Part shown: one piece after another, positions 35,778-44,677 of the stretch
How the letters are laid out: each line of letters begins with the position of its first letter
How positions within the stretch are numbered: the stretch's first letter is position 1
Source: Maricaulis sp.
GTDB lineage: Bacteria > Pseudomonadota > Alphaproteobacteria > Caulobacterales > Maricaulaceae
Length of the DNA stretch: 64,000 nucleotides
Reading direction: 5' to 3'
Assembly: GCF_017642925.1 (NCBI RefSeq)
Contig: NZ_JAEPOL010000009.1
Location: forward strand, 96,154-160,153
Position numbers and translations under genes: made by a program
Notes under the pieces: model-generated
What the model saw: only the letters and a program-made list of their open reading frames with translations
Database searches by the model: none
Told to the model about the DNA's origin: nothing

Positions 35778-36731
35778 TCAGGCGGCGTGGCGGTTCACGA
35801 AACCGTCCGGCGCGGTCGGATCGATGTCGAAGGTGCGTTCGCTCTTGGGCATGGGCCGCTCGCGCTCACCGAACAGCTTGATCTTCAGCTTCACCATCGC
35901 AGTCAGCAAACGCTTGCCCAGCGCACCCGGGCCTTCGGTCGAGGTCGAGCGCGGCTTGTAGCCCAGCGACCGGCGCAGCACACCATTGGCAAAGAGGATC
36001 GAATTCTGCAGCCGCGATTGCGGTGTGGAAATCTCGAACGGCACCGACACGTTTACGCCGGACTGGTTCTCGATCCGGTGCGGACCGTGCAGCGGCCAGT
36101 TGGCCGCCATGCCCGGATGCAGGTCGACCGTGAAAGCGTCGGCATCCCAGGCCGGATCGAAATCGATATCCTCGGTCTTGTCCTTGTGCAGGACAGCCTC
36201 GACATCGTCGGTGTTCAGATAGGGCAGACGCGGCGGATAGGTACGGAACCGCTTCACGCCGCGCATGTGCCACAGCATGGTTTCCGAGACGTCCGAATGC
36301 AGGAAGACCTGGGCCGTCGGCGAAGAGATGAGGATGCCCGCCTCAGCGACCAGCGGCCGGAAGGACGGGTCGGCCTTCTTCATGTCGGCAAGCATGGCCT
36401 CGTAGATCGGCCGGTATTCCGGATCGCGGTCCATGGCATGGCGCAGATTGATCCACAGCTTGCCGCGGCGCACCGCCTCGATCAGTTCCAGGCCCGACAG
36501 CGCACCGGGGTCGCCGGCCCGCCAGCTGTCATGGTCGGTCGCGTCATCGCCCATGGTGCAAAAATCGATCAGGTCACGCGGGTGCCGCTCGATCAATGCC
36601 GCCAGCGCCATGTCGGAGAAGGCGTGGTGCTCGTGATAGCTGTGGCGGATAACGACGGGCTGCTTGCGGAATTTCCGCCGCGCCTCGTCGGTCCAGCTGC
36701 TCGAAAAACGGGCCATGTAGGTGTCGCGCAT
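35778..36731 (-). CDS. Cupin-like (JmjC-type) Fe(II) oxygenase candidate
   Basis: 317 residues. The central jelly roll carries VFLHSDVSETMLWHMRGVKR with the HxD iron pair His145/Asp147, and a later His in NWPLHGPHRIEN (215 or 218) fits the third ligand. This is the pattern of cupin_8/JmjC-like hydroxylases, although some relatives are non-catalytic. The N-terminal 60 residues are helical with FRKQPVVIRHSYHEH. The start at 36731 follows GGGAGCGG; the open frame upstream enters a structured repeat and is excluded. Confidence 0.72.
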   Translation of the reverse strand: MRDTYMARFSSSWTDEARRKFRKQPVVIRHSYHEHHAFSDMALAALIERHPRDLIDFCTMGDDATDHDSWRAGDPGALSGLELIEAVRRGKLWINLRHAMDRDPEYRPIYEAMLADMKKADPSFRPLVAEAGILISSPTAQVFLHSDVSETMLWHMRGVKRFRTYPPRLPYLNTDDVEAVLHKDKTEDIDFDPAWDADAFTVDLHPGMAANWPLHGPHRIENQSGVNVSVPFEISTPQSRLQNSILFANGVLRRSLGYKPRSTSTEGPGALGKRLLTAMVKLKIKLFGERERPMPKSERTFDIDPTAPDGFVNRHAA

Positions 36732-36810
36732 TGAACCGCTCCCTTGGATATCCCCCCAGGAAGTGCAAGCAGTATGCCGGTCTCGCGTGACACGGGAATG
36801 ATGGAGTTTT

Positions 36811-36966
36811 CTTCCCCACGGAACGTGGGGAAGTGGGCCGATGCACAGCATCGGGTCGAAGGGGCCTCCGGAGCCGACGGCGTAGGAGGGAACCGGCGGA
36901 GCCCGTCACGGACAGCCCCCGCCGCGCGATGCGCGGCGGCCCCTCCCCGCGTTCCGCGGGGAGGAA
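36811..36966. repeat. Structured intergenic repeat family B, copy 4
   Basis: Left hairpin CTTCCCCACG/CGTGGGGAAG, then stem CCGATGC-ACA-GCATCGG, inner stem GCCGCGC...GCGCGGC, and right hairpin CCTCCCCGCG-N3-CGCGGGGAGG. It separates mccA from the cupin gene. Compare copy 1 at 23252: same layout, paired changes in the stems. Confidence 0.88.
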
Positions 36967-36972
36967 AAGCTG

Positions 36973-38976
36973 TTAAGCCGCCGCGTCGACCTCTTCAGCG
37001 AGCGTGACGAGGATATCGCCCTCGCCCACCTGGCCGCCGGCCTCGACGCTGACTTCGGCAATCACGCCGTCGCGCGGCGCAGTGAGCGCGTGCTCCATCT
37101 TCATCGCTTCCAGCACGACCAGCGCCTGTCCCTTGGTGACGCTGTCGCCCGGCTTGATATTGACGGCCAAGACCTTGCCCGGCATCGGCGCCTTGATCAC
37201 ACCGCCTGCCTCGGCCGCATCGGCCAGGGCTTCAGGATGCGGTTCGGCAAACACCGTCACCCGGCCGCGGCATGCCAGAAGCATGCCGTCATCGACCGCT
37301 TCGCAATGCGCAACGATACGCTCGCCATCCACCACCGCCTCGAAGCTGTAGCCTTCGAACGTGTCGCCGACCTCGAGCCCTTCCAACACCGAGACCACAT
37401 CACCGGTGCAAACCTCAATCCGTTCGCCATCCAGCTTCAGCACGGCTTCCACCGGCTCGCCGCCGACCTCGAACCGGCATGACAGGTGCGGATCGCCATT
37501 GAGACGCCAGCCATCGGCGGCGTCGAACGGATCCAGCGCTGCTGCAATCACCGGACGCAGGTCCAGCACGGCCAGCGTGGCGAAGGCGGCGTCGGCCGGC
37601 CGCACGGCCGGGGGAATGAGATCGTCGATGCGCTCCTCGATAAAGCCGGTCGACAGTCTCTCGTCCAGGAAATCCGGATTGACAGCAGCGCGGCGCAAGA
37701 AGCCTGCATTGGTCTTCACCGGCCAGACGACGAGATCGTCGATCATGCCGGCCAGACGGAGTGCCGCCTCGCGCCGCGTGGGCGCATGGGCGATCAGCTT
37801 GGCGATCATCGGGTCATAGTGCAGCGAGACCTCGCCGCCTTCCTCAACCCCGGTATCGACCCGAAGCGGACCGCCGGAGGCCGGCAGGTCCAGGCGATGA
37901 AGCGGCCCCGTCGAAGGCAAGAAACCGCCCGCCGGGTCCTCCGCATAGAGGCGCGCCTCCATGGCGTGTCCGGACAGGTGGATACTGTCCTGCTCGGGCA
38001 CCGAACCACCCGCGGCGATCTTCAGCTGCAGCTCGACCAGGTCGAGCCCCGTGACCATTTCGGTGACCGGATGTTCCACCTGGAGACGGGTATTCATTTC
38101 CATGAAGAAGAAACCGTCCTCGCGCAGCGGGCCGGAACCGTCGACGATGAACTCCACCGTGCCGGCGCCGACATAATCGACCGCCCGGGCCGCGTTGATG
38201 GCGGCCGAACACATGGCGGCACGCACGCCCGGCGTCATGCCCGGTGCGGGCGCTTCCTCAATCACCTTCTGGTGCCGGCGCTGCAGCGAGCAGTCGCGCT
38301 CGAACATGTGGACCACACGGCCACGGCTGTCGCCGAAGACCTGGACCTCGATATGGCGCGGATTGACGATGAATTTCTCGATCAGCACCCGGTCGTCGCC
38401 GAAGCTCTTGGACGCTTCGCGCTTGCAGCTTTCCAGCGCGGCGGCGAAGTCCTCCGCCTTCTCGACCTTGCGCATACCCTTGCCGCCACCACCGGCCACG
38501 GCCTTGATCAGCACCGGATAGCCAATGGCATCGGCGGCTTCGGCCAGCAATTCGGGATCCTGATTGTCGCCGTGATAGCCCGGCGTGACGGGCACGCCCG
38601 CCTCTTCCATCAGTGCCTTGGCCCGGTCCTTCAGCCCCATCGCGCGGATGGCGGAGGCCGGCGGCCCCACGAAAATGATGTCATTGGCAGCGCAGGCTTC
38701 GGCAAAGGCCGCATTCTCGGACAGGAAGCCATAGCCCGGATGGATGGCATCGGCCCCGGTTTCCTTCGCGGCCGCAATGATCTTGTCGGCAACCAGATAG
38801 CTTTCCGCGGCCGGAGCCGGCCCGATCGCCACAGCCATGTCGGCCATGCGCACATGGGGCGCATCGGCATCGGCTTCGGAATAGACGGCGACGGTGCGGA
38901 TGCCCATGCGCTGGGCGGTCCGCATCACACGGCAGGCGATCTCGCCGCGATTGGCGATCAGGAGCGTCTTGATCAT
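36973..38976 (-). CDS. mccA: Methylcrotonyl-CoA carboxylase, biotin-carrying alpha subunit
   Basis: 667 residues: biotin carboxylase domain from KTLLIANRGEIACRVMRTAQ through GGGGKGMRKVE and EMNTRLQVEHPVTEMVTGLD, then a linker and a C-terminal biotinyl domain with LEAMKMEHAL, whose Lys carries biotin. It acts with MccB (42586-44193) in leucine/isovalerate breakdown. Propionyl-CoA carboxylase alpha is the main alternative, but a better PccA candidate lies at 60948 and leucine pathway genes surround this one. The start at 38976 overlaps the DUF817 gene as ATGA. Confidence 0.9.
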   Translation of the reverse strand: MIKTLLIANRGEIACRVMRTAQRMGIRTVAVYSEADADAPHVRMADMAVAIGPAPAAESYLVADKIIAAAKETGADAIHPGYGFLSENAAFAEACAANDIIFVGPPASAIRAMGLKDRAKALMEEAGVPVTPGYHGDNQDPELLAEAADAIGYPVLIKAVAGGGGKGMRKVEKAEDFAAALESCKREASKSFGDDRVLIEKFIVNPRHIEVQVFGDSRGRVVHMFERDCSLQRRHQKVIEEAPAPGMTPGVRAAMCSAAINAARAVDYVGAGTVEFIVDGSGPLREDGFFFMEMNTRLQVEHPVTEMVTGLDLVELQLKIAAGGSVPEQDSIHLSGHAMEARLYAEDPAGGFLPSTGPLHRLDLPASGGPLRVDTGVEEGGEVSLHYDPMIAKLIAHAPTRREAALRLAGMIDDLVVWPVKTNAGFLRRAAVNPDFLDERLSTGFIEERIDDLIPPAVRPADAAFATLAVLDLRPVIAAALDPFDAADGWRLNGDPHLSCRFEVGGEPVEAVLKLDGERIEVCTGDVVSVLEGLEVGDTFEGYSFEAVVDGERIVAHCEAVDDGMLLACRGRVTVFAEPHPEALADAAEAGGVIKAPMPGKVLAVNIKPGDSVTKGQALVVLEAMKMEHALTAPRDGVIAEVSVEAGGQVGEGDILVTLAEEVDAAA

Positions 38977-39788
38977 GGGTCTCGTGCCTCGCTCTTGGAA
39001 CCGGTCTGTGGGTCTGGACGACGGTATTGCACAGCCGCCACCAGGACAAAACTGATGATCATCAGGAGGTACCACGAGCCCAGCTTGGCGAGCGACACCA
39101 TGTGCCAGCTCACCTCCTGGCCCGGATAGGACCAGGCGCGCGCGAACGTCCCGATATTTTCGGCGAACCAGATGAACAGCGCGACCAGCAGGAAGCCAAT
39201 CACCAACGGCATCGGCCGGTGGGCCCGGTCCGGCCGGAACCAGACCACGCTGCGCCCGTAGAGCAGCACTGTCGCCGCGAACAGGACATAGCGGATATCG
39301 ACCGTGTAGTGGTGCGCAAAGAAATTGATATAAACCGCTGTCGCCAAAAGATATTGCCACCACATCTTCGGAAAGCGGTCGAATCTGAATTCGAAGATGC
39401 GCCAGACCCGCGCCAGGTAGGACCCGACGGCCGCGTACATGAAGCCGGAGAAGAGCGGCACGCCCGCGATCCGCAGCAGGCTCTCCTCCGGATAGACCCA
39501 GCTGCCGGCATAGGTCTTGAAGATTTCCATCACCGTACCGACGACGTGGAAGGCGGCGATCACCTTCGCCTCCTCCCAGCTTTCCAGCTTGCTCGCGATC
39601 AGCGCGACCTGGATCGCCAGGGCAGCGAGGGTGAGGAAGTCATAGCGCGCCAGCGCGGCGTCGGCGGGATACCAGAGGAAGGTCGCCAGCAGCAGCGCCA
39701 GCATCAGGCCGCCGAACAGGCAGGCCCAGGCCTGCTTGATGCCGAAGCTGACGAATTCGAACACGCCCAGCGTGACCGGCCCCTGCAC
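38973..39788 (-). CDS. DUF817 family integral membrane protein
   Basis: About 271 residues with seven to eight helices. Characteristic pieces: FGIKQAWACLFGGLMLALLL, KTYAGSWVYPEESLLRIAGV, PLFSGFMYAAVGSYLARVWR and LFIWFAENIGTFARAWSYPG, matching DUF817. Function unknown. The coordinate uses GTG 39788, but that codon has no ribosome site and family members have about 20 more residues. A CTG at 39854, eight bases after GGAGG (39863-39867), is in frame and may be the true start. It overlaps mccA downstream. Confidence 0.85.
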   Translation of the reverse strand: MQGPVTLGVFEFVSFGIKQAWACLFGGLMLALLLATFLWYPADAALARYDFLTLAALAIQVALIASKLESWEEAKVIAAFHVVGTVMEIFKTYAGSWVYPEESLLRIAGVPLFSGFMYAAVGSYLARVWRIFEFRFDRFPKMWWQYLLATAVYINFFAHHYTVDIRYVLFAATVLLYGRSVVWFRPDRAHRPMPLVIGFLLVALFIWFAENIGTFARAWSYPGQEVSWHMVSLAKLGSWYLLMIISFVLVAAVQYRRPDPQTGSKSEARDP

Positions 39789-39869
39789 GAACCAGGCCCG
39801 CAGCGCCTCGCGCCGCCGGTGCAGGAATGCCCGCGGATCGGGACGCCGGATCAGTGCCGGGTCCTCCGT

Positions 39870-40664
39870 CTATTCCGCCCAGCTCGGCTTGCGGCGTTCC
39901 AGGAAGGCGGCGAGGCCTTCCTGGCCCTCCTCGGAGGCCCGGCGGCGGGCGATGGCCTTGGCGGTGTGTACGGCAAGACCGTGATTGATCTCCTGGCCGA
40001 ACACATCGTCGACCAGCTGTTTGGCATCGTGCACGGCGCCGGGCGCAGCGGAGAAAGCGAGCTTGGCGAGATGCTCTTCCATCTGCGCCATCTCTTCCAT
40101 CGTCTCGACGGTGTATTGCGCCAGGCCGATCTTCTCGGCGAAGGTGCCGTCAAAGCCTTCGCCCGTCGCAAACAGGGCGCGGGCCCATCGCGGGCCGATG
40201 GCGCGCACGACATAGGGCGAGATCGTCGCCGGCGTCAGGCCGAGGCGCACTTCGGAAAAGCGGATCTGGGCGTCCTTCATCACCACGCCGACATCGCAGG
40301 CGGCCAGCAGTCCGGCGCCGCCGCCCATTGCGGCGCCATGCACCAGGGCCACGGTGAGCTGGGGCAGTTCGTGCAGGCGCTTGAGCATATTGGCCAGCGC
40401 CATCGCGTCTTCTTCATTGTCGGCCTCGGTGAAGAGGGCGGAGGCTTTCATCCAGTCAAGATCGGCACCGGCGGAGAAACTCTTGCCCGCCCCGCGCAGG
40501 AAGACGATGCGCACGCCCGCCTCGCTCGCCCGCAGCGTCTCGAACGTATCGGACAGCTGGGCGATGACCTCGGCATTGAAGGCATTGTGCTTGTCGGGAC
40601 GGTTCAGCGTGATCACCGCCACACCGGCCGGGCTGACATCGAGAAGCACGGGCGCGTCGGACAT
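39870..40664 (-). CDS. liuC: Enoyl-CoA hydratase/isomerase, probably methylglutaconyl-CoA hydratase
   Basis: 264-residue crotonase. Substrate loop and oxyanion hole are seen in RGAGKSFSAGADLDWMKASA and VALVHGAAMGGGAGLLAACD; FSEVRLGLTPATISPYV follows. The KASA/GADLDWM pattern and position beside mccA point to hydration of 3-methylglutaconyl-CoA in leucine breakdown. A general enoyl-CoA hydratase cannot be excluded. Its TAG stop lies in the same frame as the DUF817 protein downstream. Confidence 0.85.
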   Translation of the reverse strand: MSDAPVLLDVSPAGVAVITLNRPDKHNAFNAEVIAQLSDTFETLRASEAGVRIVFLRGAGKSFSAGADLDWMKASALFTEADNEEDAMALANMLKRLHELPQLTVALVHGAAMGGGAGLLAACDVGVVMKDAQIRFSEVRLGLTPATISPYVVRAIGPRWARALFATGEGFDGTFAEKIGLAQYTVETMEEMAQMEEHLAKLAFSAAPGAVHDAKQLVDDVFGQEINHGLAVHTAKAIARRRASEEGQEGLAAFLERRKPSWAE

Positions 40665-40744
40665 GGAGAAACTCCTTCATTTCGGGGCTGTGTGTGCCAA
40701 GGCTTAGCGCCCGCCCGCCGCCGTCACAATGAAAAAGCACAACT

Positions 40745-40894
40745 CATCCTTCCCCTTGATGGGGAAGGTGGGCCGAAGCGGAGCTTCGGGTCGGAAGGGG
40801 TGAATCCCGGTGGGGGCAAATTCGCGAACACCTCGCCCCCACCCCATCCACCCCGCCTGCGGCGCGGTCCCCCTGCCCCATCAAGGGGCAGGAT
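40745..40894. repeat. Structured intergenic repeat family B, copy 5
   Basis: Ends inverted (CATCC...GGATG). Left hairpin CCTTCCCC/GGGGAAGG, then stem CCGAAGC-GGA-GCTTCGG, and right hairpin CCTGCCCC-N5-GGGGCAGG. The right stem has G-C swapped relative to copies 1, 2 and 4 on both arms. It lies upstream of liuC. Confidence 0.88.
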
Positions 40895-40913
40895 GGAGCG
40901 TGGCACATGAGAA

Positions 40914-40937
40914 AGGGCCGCCGGATTGCCGGCGGCC
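40914..40937 (-). terminator. Intrinsic terminator-like hairpin after the leftward membrane gene
   Basis: Perfect stem GGGCCGCCGG/CCGGCGGCCC with ATTG loop. On the leftward strand it is followed by TTTCTC, so it probably ends the transcript of the gene at 40966-41358, whose stop is about 30 bases upstream of the hairpin. Confidence 0.7.
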
Positions 40938-40965
40938 CTCTGTCTTTGCAGGTCTCGCGACAGGA

Positions 40966-41358
40966 TCAATCGCCGCGGAAGATCAGGCCCTTGACCAGAC
41001 CCAGGACCAGGATGGCGACGAAGTAGCCGATCGCCAGGGCGCCCAGATAGAGCAGATAATCGGTCTGGGTGAATTGCTGTACGAAACCGTTGAAGTCGAA
41101 GCCGGTCGATCCGCCCCGCACCATCGGCATCACGATATCCACTATCACATGGATGATCACGCCCACAACGGTGAAGATGAGGATGGCGCCGATCTCGCGC
41201 ATCAGCAGCGCAAGAACCAGGGCAATCACACCCAGCTGGATACCCAGCATCATCCAGTTGACGGAGCTGACCCCGTCACCGGCATAGGCAATCAGGCCCG
41301 GCATGAAGAAGTCGATAGCGGGCTGGATATAGCCCATGATCTGGTCGAGAAATTCCAT
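40966..41358 (-). CDS. Small membrane protein, tandem pair member 1
   Basis: 130 residues with about three hydrophobic helices (36-56, 60-78, 104-124). The C-terminal helix YFVAILVLGLVKGLIFRGD has the same layout as the end of the next upstream gene's product (YLIVVAILFAIKRMVFRK), which suggests an old duplication. No family recognised. It is monocistronic, ending at the hairpin at 40914-40937. Confidence 0.7.
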   Translation of the reverse strand: MEFLDQIMGYIQPAIDFFMPGLIAYAGDGVSSVNWMMLGIQLGVIALVLALLMREIGAILIFTVVGVIIHVIVDIVMPMVRGGSTGFDFNGFVQQFTQTDYLLYLGALAIGYFVAILVLGLVKGLIFRGD

Positions 41359-41478
41359 AACGCGGTCCCCTTCCGCAACTTAACGCCGGCTCCACCTTAC
41401 CCCAAGTTCGAGCCATCCGTTAACGATCTTTCCAAACATGCCTCAAGGGAAGCCGGTTCTCCTGAGACGCGAACACCG

Positions 41479-41790
41479 CTATTTTCTGAAGACCATCCGC
41501 TTGATCGCGAACAGGATCGCCACGACGATCAGATAGCCGACGAACAGGACGCCGGCATAACGCCAGAAATGCGGCTCGAGCAGCGGCGGCAGGCTGAACC
41601 CGCCTGACCCGGCAATCACCGGCGCCAGGCTTTCCAGTACGATATGGGCCAGCGTGGCGCCGACCGCGATAAAGGGCAGACGCGCCCAGGCGGTCATCAT
41701 CAAGGTCGCCACGACAGCCACAAGCAGGCCCAGCACGGCGTTGACTTCGGCGAAGCCCTCGCGGGCAAATCCCAAGATGGACTCAAGCAT
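41479..41790 (-). CDS. Small membrane protein, tandem pair member 2
   Basis: 103 residues with three hydrophobic helices (16-35, 40-58, 76-97). It resembles its downstream neighbour in length, helix spacing and in the final helix plus basic KxxxFRK end. GGGGGAG precedes the ATG by eight bases. No family recognised. Confidence 0.68.
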   Translation of the reverse strand: MLESILGFAREGFAEVNAVLGLLVAVVATLMMTAWARLPFIAVGATLAHIVLESLAPVIAGSGGFSLPPLLEPHFWRYAGVLFVGYLIVVAILFAIKRMVFRK

Positions 41791-41923
41791 GTTCGATACT
41801 CCCCCAGCGCATGCCTGCTTGCGGCGATGCGGGAGAGATACTAGCGCGAATTAACCATTTGTCACGAAGAAAGCGTCCGGAGGCCCCGAGCAACTCTTTG
41901 AATTTTCGGGTATTCCGAGCCCG

Positions 41924-42511
41924 TCAAACGCCACGCCGCCCGAGCGCTTCCACCTTGTGCAGCATCTTCGCCCGGCCTGGCACGCCCGCCGCTTCCACAC
42001 CGCCCAGTATGGTCCGGCGCACGGGCTTGAAGCCGGAAAGGCGCAGAATGCCCTTCTCCAGCCCCTTTACGCTGTGTCCGCCGAACATGGTGCTGTAAGC
42101 AAAGCCGGGCATGCCCATCGTCACAATGATCCGGGCCGACTTGCCCTTCATCTTCTGCGCAGGCCAGCCGGCACCGTCATTCGTCGTGGCGAGGAGGAAC
42201 TCATTGCGCGCCATCTGTTCCAGGAAGGCCTTGAGGCGGGCCGGCATACAGCCCAGCCAGAGCGGGAAAATCAGGACAAGATGATCGGCCGCCGCCAGCT
42301 TGCCGCGCTCGCCGACAATCTGCATGTCCGGCGGCGTGTCGAATTCGGACTGGTTGTGCAGGAAGTCGATCGGCAAGGTGCCGATATCGATCCGGCTGAC
42401 TTCAAAGCCTGCCTCGCGGGCGCCGCGCTCATAGGCTTCCGCCAGCGCCGGAACAAAATGCTCCGGCGAAGCGTCCGGATGTCCGTTGATAATGCAGATC
42501 GACCGTTTCAT
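41924..42511 (-). CDS. NAD(P)H:quinone oxidoreductase family flavoprotein (KefF/MdaB-like)
   Basis: 195-residue flavodoxin-fold protein: SICIINGHPDASPEHFVPAL for the first strand and FMN phosphate loop, ADHLVLIFPLWLGCMPARLK for the second flavin loop and RIIVTMGMPGFAYSTMFGGH for the third. Members reduce quinones with NAD(P)H. The start at 42511 (MKRSICI) is chosen because the strand begins there. It lies between the small membrane pair and mccB on the same strand. Confidence 0.87.
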   Translation of the reverse strand: MKRSICIINGHPDASPEHFVPALAEAYERGAREAGFEVSRIDIGTLPIDFLHNQSEFDTPPDMQIVGERGKLAAADHLVLIFPLWLGCMPARLKAFLEQMARNEFLLATTNDGAGWPAQKMKGKSARIIVTMGMPGFAYSTMFGGHSVKGLEKGILRLSGFKPVRRTILGGVEAAGVPGRAKMLHKVEALGRRGV

Positions 42512-42585
42512 GACCGCACTCCCTGTGCGGTCTCTATACACCCGGCATCCGTGCAGGGCCGCGTGTCACGGCGCCGCAGGGCGGC

Positions 42586-44193
42586 CTACATCCGGAAAAC
42601 GCCGAACTTCGTCTTCTCGATCGGGGCATTCAGCGAAGCGGAGAGCGACAGGCCGAGCACGCGGCGCGTGTCGGCCGGCGCGATCACGCCGTCATCCCAC
42701 ATCCGGGCGGTCGAGAAATACGGATGCCCCTCGGCCTCGTAGGCCTCGCGGATCGGCTGTTTGAACTTCGCCTCGTCCTCGGCCGGCCAGTCCTCGCCAC
42801 GCGCTTCCATGGCGTCGCGCTTGACGGTGGCCAGCACCGAAGCGGCCTGCTCGCCCCCCATCACCGAGATGCGCGCATTCGGCCACATGAAGAGGAAGCG
42901 CGGGGAATAGGCGCGCCCGCACATGCCGTAATTGCCGGCCCCGTAGGAGCCGCCGATGATGACGGTGAATTTCGGGCCCTTGAAGGTCGACACAGCCGTG
43001 ACCAGCTTGGCGCCGTCCTTGGCGATGCCGCCGGCCTCGTACTTCGAGCCGACCATGAAGCCGGTGATATTCTGCAGGAAGACCAGCGGGATGCCGCGCT
43101 GGGCGCACAGCTCGATGAAGTGGGCCCCCTTCTGGGCACTCTCGGAGAAGAGGATGCCATTGTTGGCGATGATACCGACCGGCATGCCGTAGAGCCTGGC
43201 AAACCCGGTCACCAGCGTCTCGCCATAGAGCTTCTTGAACTCGTCGAACTCCGACCCGTCGACGATGCGGGCGATCACCTCGCGGACATCGAAGGGCGCG
43301 CGCGTGTCGGTGGGGATGATGCCGCCCAGTTCGGCCGGATCGTATTTCGGCTCGCGCGGATCGGTGACGTCCAGATCGATCGTTTTGACCGTGTTCAGCG
43401 TGCCGACAATCCGCCGGGCCGTGTGCAGGGCATGTTCGTCATTGGCCGCATAGTGGTCAGCCACGCCGGAGACGCGGGCGTGCACATCGGCGCCGCCCAG
43501 ATCCTCGGCGGAGATCACCTCGCCCGTCGCCGCCTTCACCAGCGGCGGGCCGCCCAGGAAGATCGTGCCCTGCTTGCGCACGATCACCGTTTCGTCCGAC
43601 ATCGCCGGCACATAGGCGCCGCCCGCCGTACAGGAGCCCATCACCACGGCGATCTGGGGGATGCCCTCGGCGGACATATTGGCCTGGTTGAAGAAGATGC
43701 GTCCGAAATGGTCGCGATCGGGAAACACCTCGGCCTGGTGCGGCAGGTTCGCACCGCCGCTATCGACCAGATAAACGCAGGGCAGACGGTTCTGCATCGC
43801 GATTTCCTGGGCGCGCAGGTGCTTCTTCACCGTCATCGGATAATAGGCACCGCCCTTGATGGTCGGGTCATTGCACACGACCATCACTTCACGGCCCGAG
43901 ACCCGGCCGATACCGGCAATCATGCCGGCACCGTGCACATTGCCCTCATACATGCCATTGGCCGCGAGTGCCCCGATTTCCAGGAAGGGCGAGCACGGAT
44001 CCAGCAGCCGCTCGACCCGGTCACGCGGCAGGAGCTTGCCCCGCGAAACATGCCGCTCGCGCGACCGCTCCGGTCCGCCCAGCGCCGCCTCGGCCGTCTT
44101 CGCCCGCAGATCGGCGATCAGCGCATCCATGGCTGCCGCGTTCTCGCGGAAAGTATCGGACTGCGGATCGATGGCGGAAACGAGCTTGGTCAT
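42586..44193 (-). CDS. mccB: Methylcrotonyl-CoA carboxylase, carboxyltransferase beta subunit
   Basis: 535 residues with two crotonase-like halves. N-terminal half: [20 protein letters not shown] and [20 protein letters not shown], then [21 protein letters not shown]-terminal half: [40 protein letters not shown] and [17 protein letters not shown]. The AYSPRF and [11 protein letters not shown] elements are those of MccB rather than PccB. It works with mccA (36973-38976), although six other genes lie between them. Confidence 0.94.
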   Translation of the reverse strand: MTKLVSAIDPQSDTFRENAAAMDALIADLRAKTAEAALGGPERSRERHVSRGKLLPRDRVERLLDPCSPFLEIGALAANGMYEGNVHGAGMIAGIGRVSGREVMVVCNDPTIKGGAYYPMTVKKHLRAQEIAMQNRLPCVYLVDSGGANLPHQAEVFPDRDHFGRIFFNQANMSAEGIPQIAVVMGSCTAGGAYVPAMSDETVIVRKQGTIFLGGPPLVKAATGEVISAEDLGGADVHARVSGVADHYAANDEHALHTARRIVGTLNTVKTIDLDVTDPREPKYDPAELGGIIPTDTRAPFDVREVIARIVDGSEFDEFKKLYGETLVTGFARLYGMPVGIIANNGILFSESAQKGAHFIELCAQRGIPLVFLQNITGFMVGSKYEAGGIAKDGAKLVTAVSTFKGPKFTVIIGGSYGAGNYGMCGRAYSPRFLFMWPNARISVMGGEQAASVLATVKRDAMEARGEDWPAEDEAKFKQPIREAYEAEGHPYFSTARMWDDGVIAPADTRRVLGLSLSASLNAPIEKTKFGVFRM

Positions 44194-44677
44194 GATCGGG
44201 TCCCGGTTTGGTCAATCTCTGCCGCTGCTTAACCCGCCAGACCACCCGAGCGCAATTGTTGCTGCATCCAAAGCGGTTCCGGCACGCATCTTTCCCGGCA
44301 AAGGCCCAACGGGACAAGACCATGCGCGATCAACCGGTTTCTCCCCTCCCGCTCTCGCTGCGGGCCCCAGCCGATTCGCCCATATCCGGGCCGCAGCAGA
44401 CCGTATGCCGGACCATCACAAACCGGACGAAAAACGGAAAAGTTGTTGCTTTGTTAGGAACGCAACCGCGTTTCCCACGTTGTTTCGACGGAATGCCTTG
44501 GCGCCGTCACACTTCTCCGGCAATGTCTGACACGGACCGCCGGGACAGGGCGGGCAGGGCGAATGAAAAATGAGCGCGTGGCCGGGTTAACGAGTGATTC
44601 AGGCCTCCGCTCGCAGGCTCACAGGCGTGAACTTCGCACGATCTGTGAAGCCCCGGTTTCGTTCGCGGGAGGGAGCA
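44194..44677. other. Long intergenic region between mccB and a secreted protein gene
   Basis: 484 bp between divergent genes. Frames within it (for example from ATG 44320) lack ribosome sites and family resemblance, so I do not call a gene. AT-richer stretches occur at 44434-44465. TTAA-N7-TTCA at 44587-44601 is one mismatch from the CtrA box, about 80 bp before the next start. No tRNA or terminator is evident. Confidence 0.5.

Noticed and set aside
38977..39363. N-terminal extension of mccA
   Set aside because: It would overlap the DUF817 gene in another frame. The biotin carboxylase N-terminus starts at 38976.
44320..44573. Small gene in the mccB upstream gap
   Set aside because: No ribosome site, no hydrophobic or family pattern, and composition like random GC-rich sequence.
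44587..44601. TTAA-N7-TTCA as a CtrA box upstream of the secreted protein gene
   Set aside because: One mismatch to TTAA-N7-TTAA and only one site; too common by chance to report as a feature.
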